This document shows positions 61,507 to 64,000 of a stretch of 64,000 nucleotides of DNA, piece by piece. Position numbers and translations under genes: made by a program. The DNA comes from Aeromonas sanarellii (GTDB lineage: Bacteria; Pseudomonadota; Gammaproteobacteria; Enterobacterales; Aeromonadaceae). How positions within the stretch are numbered: position 1 is the stretch's first letter; each line of letters begins with the position of its first letter. The stretch spans positions 1-64,000 of the forward strand of contig NZ_CDBN01000007.1 of the NCBI RefSeq assembly GCF_000820085.1. The letters are read 5' to 3'. The notes under the pieces were generated by a model. That model had not been told where the DNA came from. It made no database searches and worked only from the letters and a program-made list of their open reading frames with translations.

Positions 61507-62475
61507 ATGACCCTGGCTTTTGTTGCCCTGATAGCCGGACTGGCACTGCTGGTCTGGAGTGCGGACAAGTTCGTGGACGGTGCCGCCGCGACTGCCCGGT
61601 ATGCTGGCATGCCGCCGCTGCTGATCGGCATGGTGATCATCGGCTTTGGCACCTCGGCCCCGGAGATGGTGGTGTCGGCCCTGGCTGCCTCCCAAGGCAA
61701 CCCCGGGCTCGCGCTCGGTAACGCCTATGGCTCCAACATCACCAATATCGCGTTGATCCTGGGGCTGACCGCCCTGATCAGCCCCATCGCGGTAGCCTCC
61801 CAGGTGGTGCGCAAGGAGATCCCCGTCCTGCTCGCCATCACCCTGCTCTCCGGCGCCCTGTTGCTGGACGGCCAGTTGGATCGCACGGATGCCGCCATCC
61901 TGGGGGGGGTCTTCGTCGGCCTGATGGGCTGGTCCATCTGGGCCGGCATGAATGGCAAGGGGGATGCGCTGGATGTGGAGACGGAGGAAGACATCGAGAG
62001 TGAGGGCATGTCCCTCAAGAGTGCCATCCTCTGGCTCATCGTCGGTCTGGTGCTGCTGATCGCGGCCTCCCGCCTGCTGGTGTGGGGGGCGGTGACCATC
62101 GCCCAGGCGCTTGGCATCAGCGATCTGGTGATTGGCCTTACCATAGTGGCGGTAGGCACCTCCCTGCCGGAGCTCGCCTCTTCGCTGATCGCCATTCGCA
62201 AGAACGAGCACGATCTGGCCCTCGGTAACGTGCTCGGTTCCAACCTGTTCAATGCCCTGGCCGTGGTCGGGATCGCCGCCGGCATCCATCCGCTCGCGGT
62301 GGCGCCCGAGGTGCTCAGCCGTGACTGGAGCCTGATGATGGGGCTGACCCTGTTGCTGCTGGTGATGTGTCTGGGTCGCAAGGGGCCGGGGCGGATCAAC
62401 CGGCTGGAGGGGGGCGTGCTGCTCGCTATCTTCGTCGCCTACACGGGCTGGCTGCTGACGAGCCAGTTCATCTAG
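61507..62475 (+). CDS. Calcium/sodium antiporter (YrbG/CaCA family)
   Basis: A 322-residue membrane exchanger with ten helices in two halves. Both alpha-repeats are present: GFGTSAPEMVVSALAA with LGNAYGSNITN, and AVGTSLPELASSLIA with LGNVLGSNLFN. An acidic linker lies between the halves (DVETEEDIESEG). E. coli YrbG is 325 aa. Start ATG 61507 has GGAG six bases upstream. A strong terminator follows. Confidence 0.92.
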   Translation: MTLAFVALIAGLALLVWSADKFVDGAAATARYAGMPPLLIGMVIIGFGTSAPEMVVSALAASQGNPGLALGNAYGSNITNIALILGLTALISPIAVASQVVRKEIPVLLAITLLSGALLLDGQLDRTDAAILGGVFVGLMGWSIWAGMNGKGDALDVETEEDIESEGMSLKSAILWLIVGLVLLIAASRLLVWGAVTIAQALGISDLVIGLTIVAVGTSLPELASSLIAIRKNEHDLALGNVLGSNLFNALAVVGIAAGIHPLAVAPEVLSRDWSLMMGLTLLLLVMCLGRKGPGRINRLEGGVLLAIFVAYTGWLLTSQFI

Positions 62476-62488
62476 GCCGGATGACATG

Positions 62489-62525
62489 AGAGAGGGGGAA
62501 GCATCGGCTTCCCCCTCTCGTTTTC
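62489..62525 (+). terminator. Terminator of the antiporter gene
   Basis: GAGAGGGGGAAGC-ATCG-GCTTCCCCCTCTC followed by GTTTTC. Confidence 0.85.
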
Positions 62526-62540
62526 GGTGTTGGCAACCCG

Positions 62541-63689
62541 TCAGGCCACGGCGACCAGCTTCTGCTTCTGGGCGCTGTCCAGGATGAGGATGCTCGCCTT
62601 GGGGAAGAAGTTGAAGGTGGAGGCGGAGGCCCAGGTGTAGGCTCCCATCACCCGGCCCACCACCAGTTCGCCGATGGCCAGATCCGGCAACATGATGTCG
62701 TCGCGAATGACATCCACGCTGTCACAGGTGGGGCCGGAGAGCACGGCATTGTGCTGTGGGCCGCTGGCATAGGGCGTGCTCACCGGGTAGGTGACGTGGT
62801 CGTAGAGCTGGCCGTTGTAGCTGCCGTAGAGGCCGTCATCCAGGTAGTACCAGATCTTGTCGCCGCGGTGGGCCTTGCCCATCACGCTGGCGACCGAGGT
62901 CATGGCCGGCGCGCTGATGAAGCGGCCCGGCTCGGCAATCTTCTGCACGGTGGCCGGCAGCTTCGCCAGCGCCTCGCGAATGGGGGCGCAGAAGCCGTCG
63001 ATGTCGAACTCGCCGCCGTCATAGTCCACCGGGAAGCCGCCGCCGATGTCCAGTACCCAGGGCTTGAGGCCGAGATCCCAGGCTTGCTCCATGATCTCGC
63101 GGCAGGCGTCGATGGCCTGCACGTGGCGACGGGCGTGGGGCACCTGGGAGCCGACATGGAACGACAGTCCCATCACCTTGATCCCCTTGGCCTGGGCCAG
63201 TTGCAACAGCGGCAGCGCCTGCTCCGGGGTGCAGCCGAACTTCTTGGAAAGGTCGACCTTGGTCTCGGGGTTCGGGAAGCTGACGCGCAGCAGCAGTTTC
63301 ACCTCGTCCTTGTAAGGCAGGAATTTCTCCAGCTCCAGCGGGTTGTCATAGACAAATACGGTGCAGCCGAATTCCAGGGCATAACGGATGTCGCTGTCGC
63401 GCTTGATGGGATGGGTATGGATGCAGCGCCCCGGGCGAACCCCTTGGCTGCGCACCAGATCCACTTCGCCATTGGTGGCCAGATCGAAACAGGCCCCCTC
63501 TTCCTTCAAGACAGAGACCACCGCCTCGTGGGGCAGGGGCTTGAGTGCATAATGCAAGCGCACATCGGGCAGGGCGGCTGCCAGGGCCCGATACTGTTTG
63601 CGGACGGCTGCCTTGTCGAGCAGCAGCAGGGGAGAGCCGAATTGTTCAACCAACTGACGGTAATCTTGTGCGACCAGGGTCTCGTTCAT
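62541..63689 (-). CDS. Class III (alanine-racemase-fold) ornithine/lysine decarboxylase
   Basis: A 382-residue PLP enzyme of the eukaryotic ODC fold. The cofactor Lys50 is in HYALKPLP; GGGFPVDYDG binds phosphate; EPGRFISAPA and the catalytic Cys in GPTCDSVDV are present. It makes putrescine or cadaverine. This fold differs from the large bacterial SpeC/SpeF/CadA family. A short ORF ends on its start codon, and a hairpin lies further upstream, suggesting translational control. Confidence 0.9.
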   Translation of the reverse strand: MNETLVAQDYRQLVEQFGSPLLLLDKAAVRKQYRALAAALPDVRLHYALKPLPHEAVVSVLKEEGACFDLATNGEVDLVRSQGVRPGRCIHTHPIKRDSDIRYALEFGCTVFVYDNPLELEKFLPYKDEVKLLLRVSFPNPETKVDLSKKFGCTPEQALPLLQLAQAKGIKVMGLSFHVGSQVPHARRHVQAIDACREIMEQAWDLGLKPWVLDIGGGFPVDYDGGEFDIDGFCAPIREALAKLPATVQKIAEPGRFISAPAMTSVASVMGKAHRGDKIWYYLDDGLYGSYNGQLYDHVTYPVSTPYASGPQHNAVLSGPTCDSVDVIRDDIMLPDLAIGELVVGRVMGAYTWASASTFNFFPKASILILDSAQKQKLVAVA

Positions 63690-63799
63690 TCTCTTTTGAT
63701 AGTCCTTAGGGGGCGTGATATGCCCAAGCCATATGCGATTGAACCGGCGACGGCCGGCTCAGGCGAGCGGTCCGGAGGGACCAACCAGGCACAATGCAT
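63686..63799 (-). CDS. Possible leader peptide of the decarboxylase gene
   Basis: A 37-codon ORF (starts MHCAWLVPPDRSPEP, ends LRTIKRE) whose stop overlaps the decarboxylase start as ATGA. AAGGGAG lies two bases before its ATG, which is tight. Its start codon forms part of an inverted repeat (63796-63827) that could hide it. It resembles in layout, not sequence, other leader ORFs of polyamine genes such as speFL. Confidence 0.4.
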   Translation of the reverse strand: MHCAWLVPPDRSPEPAVAGSIAYGLGISRPLRTIKRE

Positions 63800-63827
63800 A
63801 ACTCCCTTGCGAAGTGCTTAGTTATGC
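63796..63827. promoter_or_regulatory. Inverted repeat in the decarboxylase upstream region
   Basis: GCATAACT ... AGTTATGC: perfect 8-bp arms, 16-base loop. One arm contains the leader start codon. It may be an mRNA switch or an operator. Beyond it, to 64000, the DNA is AT-rich (GATAGTTAACGAACTAATAACAT at the edge, read as short blocks) and may hold the promoter. No convincing further gene is seen. Confidence 0.5.
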
Positions 63828-64000
63828 GCGGGATTATCGGCTTATTGAGTTTGTGTGCAAGCATTTTGATTGGATATGTTGGCAAGTTTTTCTGGTCGAG
63901 ACGAAACAGGCTCTTGATACGGGGAGCGTTCAGGGCCGTGATGGGGATCGCCCCCGAAGGGAGCTTGATAAGCTGTTGATAGTTAACGAACTAATAACAT

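Noticed and set aside
63794..63979. 61-codon rightward frame with a hydrophobic stretch at the right edge
   Set aside because: No ribosome-binding site, and it overlaps the inverted repeat and leader region of the decarboxylase gene on the other strand.

Overview
The window is 64 kb of GC-rich (roughly 60-65%) gammaproteobacterial chromosome, densely coded on both strands, with no rRNA, tRNA, prophage, insertion sequence or CRISPR array that I could see. Gene content fits Aeromonas best: SMC followed by zipA-ligA, a MalS-type periplasmic amylase, ExaC with an AcoR-like sigma-54 activator, nagK-cutC, an AapJQMP amino-acid transporter, a YtfK homologue, and a class III ornithine/lysine decarboxylase. 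The genus is an inference from protein resemblance. No search was run.

Layout. 1-9.3 kb: start of a signalling-type protein (cut by the window edge), a CPA2 antiporter, a patatin-like lipase, a TetR-hydrolase pair, a NarL-type response regulator, a GST and malS. 9.5-12.7 kb: a leftward GtrA/GtrB-like glycan-modification operon with an unknown membrane-anchored first gene. 13-18 kb: a solute-binding protein, LdtD and MepK (peptidoglycan), a lipoprotein, a TRIC-type channel protein and CysZ. 18.1-24.8 kb: smc, zipA, ligA. 26-29 kb: the anaerobic ribonucleotide reductase nrdD-nrdG behind two NrdR boxes. 29-33 kb: envelope lipoproteins, MliC, and a SlyA-regulated efflux operon. 33-43 kb: a citrate/dicarboxylate-type two-component pair, LysR/aldo-keto reductase, EamA/AraC, and exaC with its divergent sigma-54 activator. 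43-52 kb: a diguanylate cyclase, a VOC protein, phoB-phoR, an orphan pstS, an M48 peptidase, a GNAT enzyme and nagK-cutC. 52-64 kb: fklB, an ABC exporter, aapJQMP, ytfK, a YfcD-type Nudix enzyme, a peroxiredoxin, a Ca2+/Na+ antiporter and the decarboxylase with an upstream leader ORF.

Regulation readable from the DNA: Pho boxes in front of phoB, pstS and ytfK tie three loci into one phosphate-starvation response. NrdR boxes lie upstream of nrdD. A -24/-12 promoter and paired upstream dyads link exaC to the divergent activator. SlyA-like, TetR-like and CRP-like sites lie in the matching intergenic gaps.

The most unusual structure is a repeated architecture at two unrelated genes. The response regulator at 5688-6332 and cutC at 50901-51626 are each followed, directly after the stop codon, by tandem copies of their own 3' end (two copies with a 110-bp period; three copies with a 130-bp period). 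Each copy is preceded by a short linker and ends at the same stop codon. Where the reading frame can be compared, many differences between copies are synonymous, and one is an in-frame 3-bp deletion.
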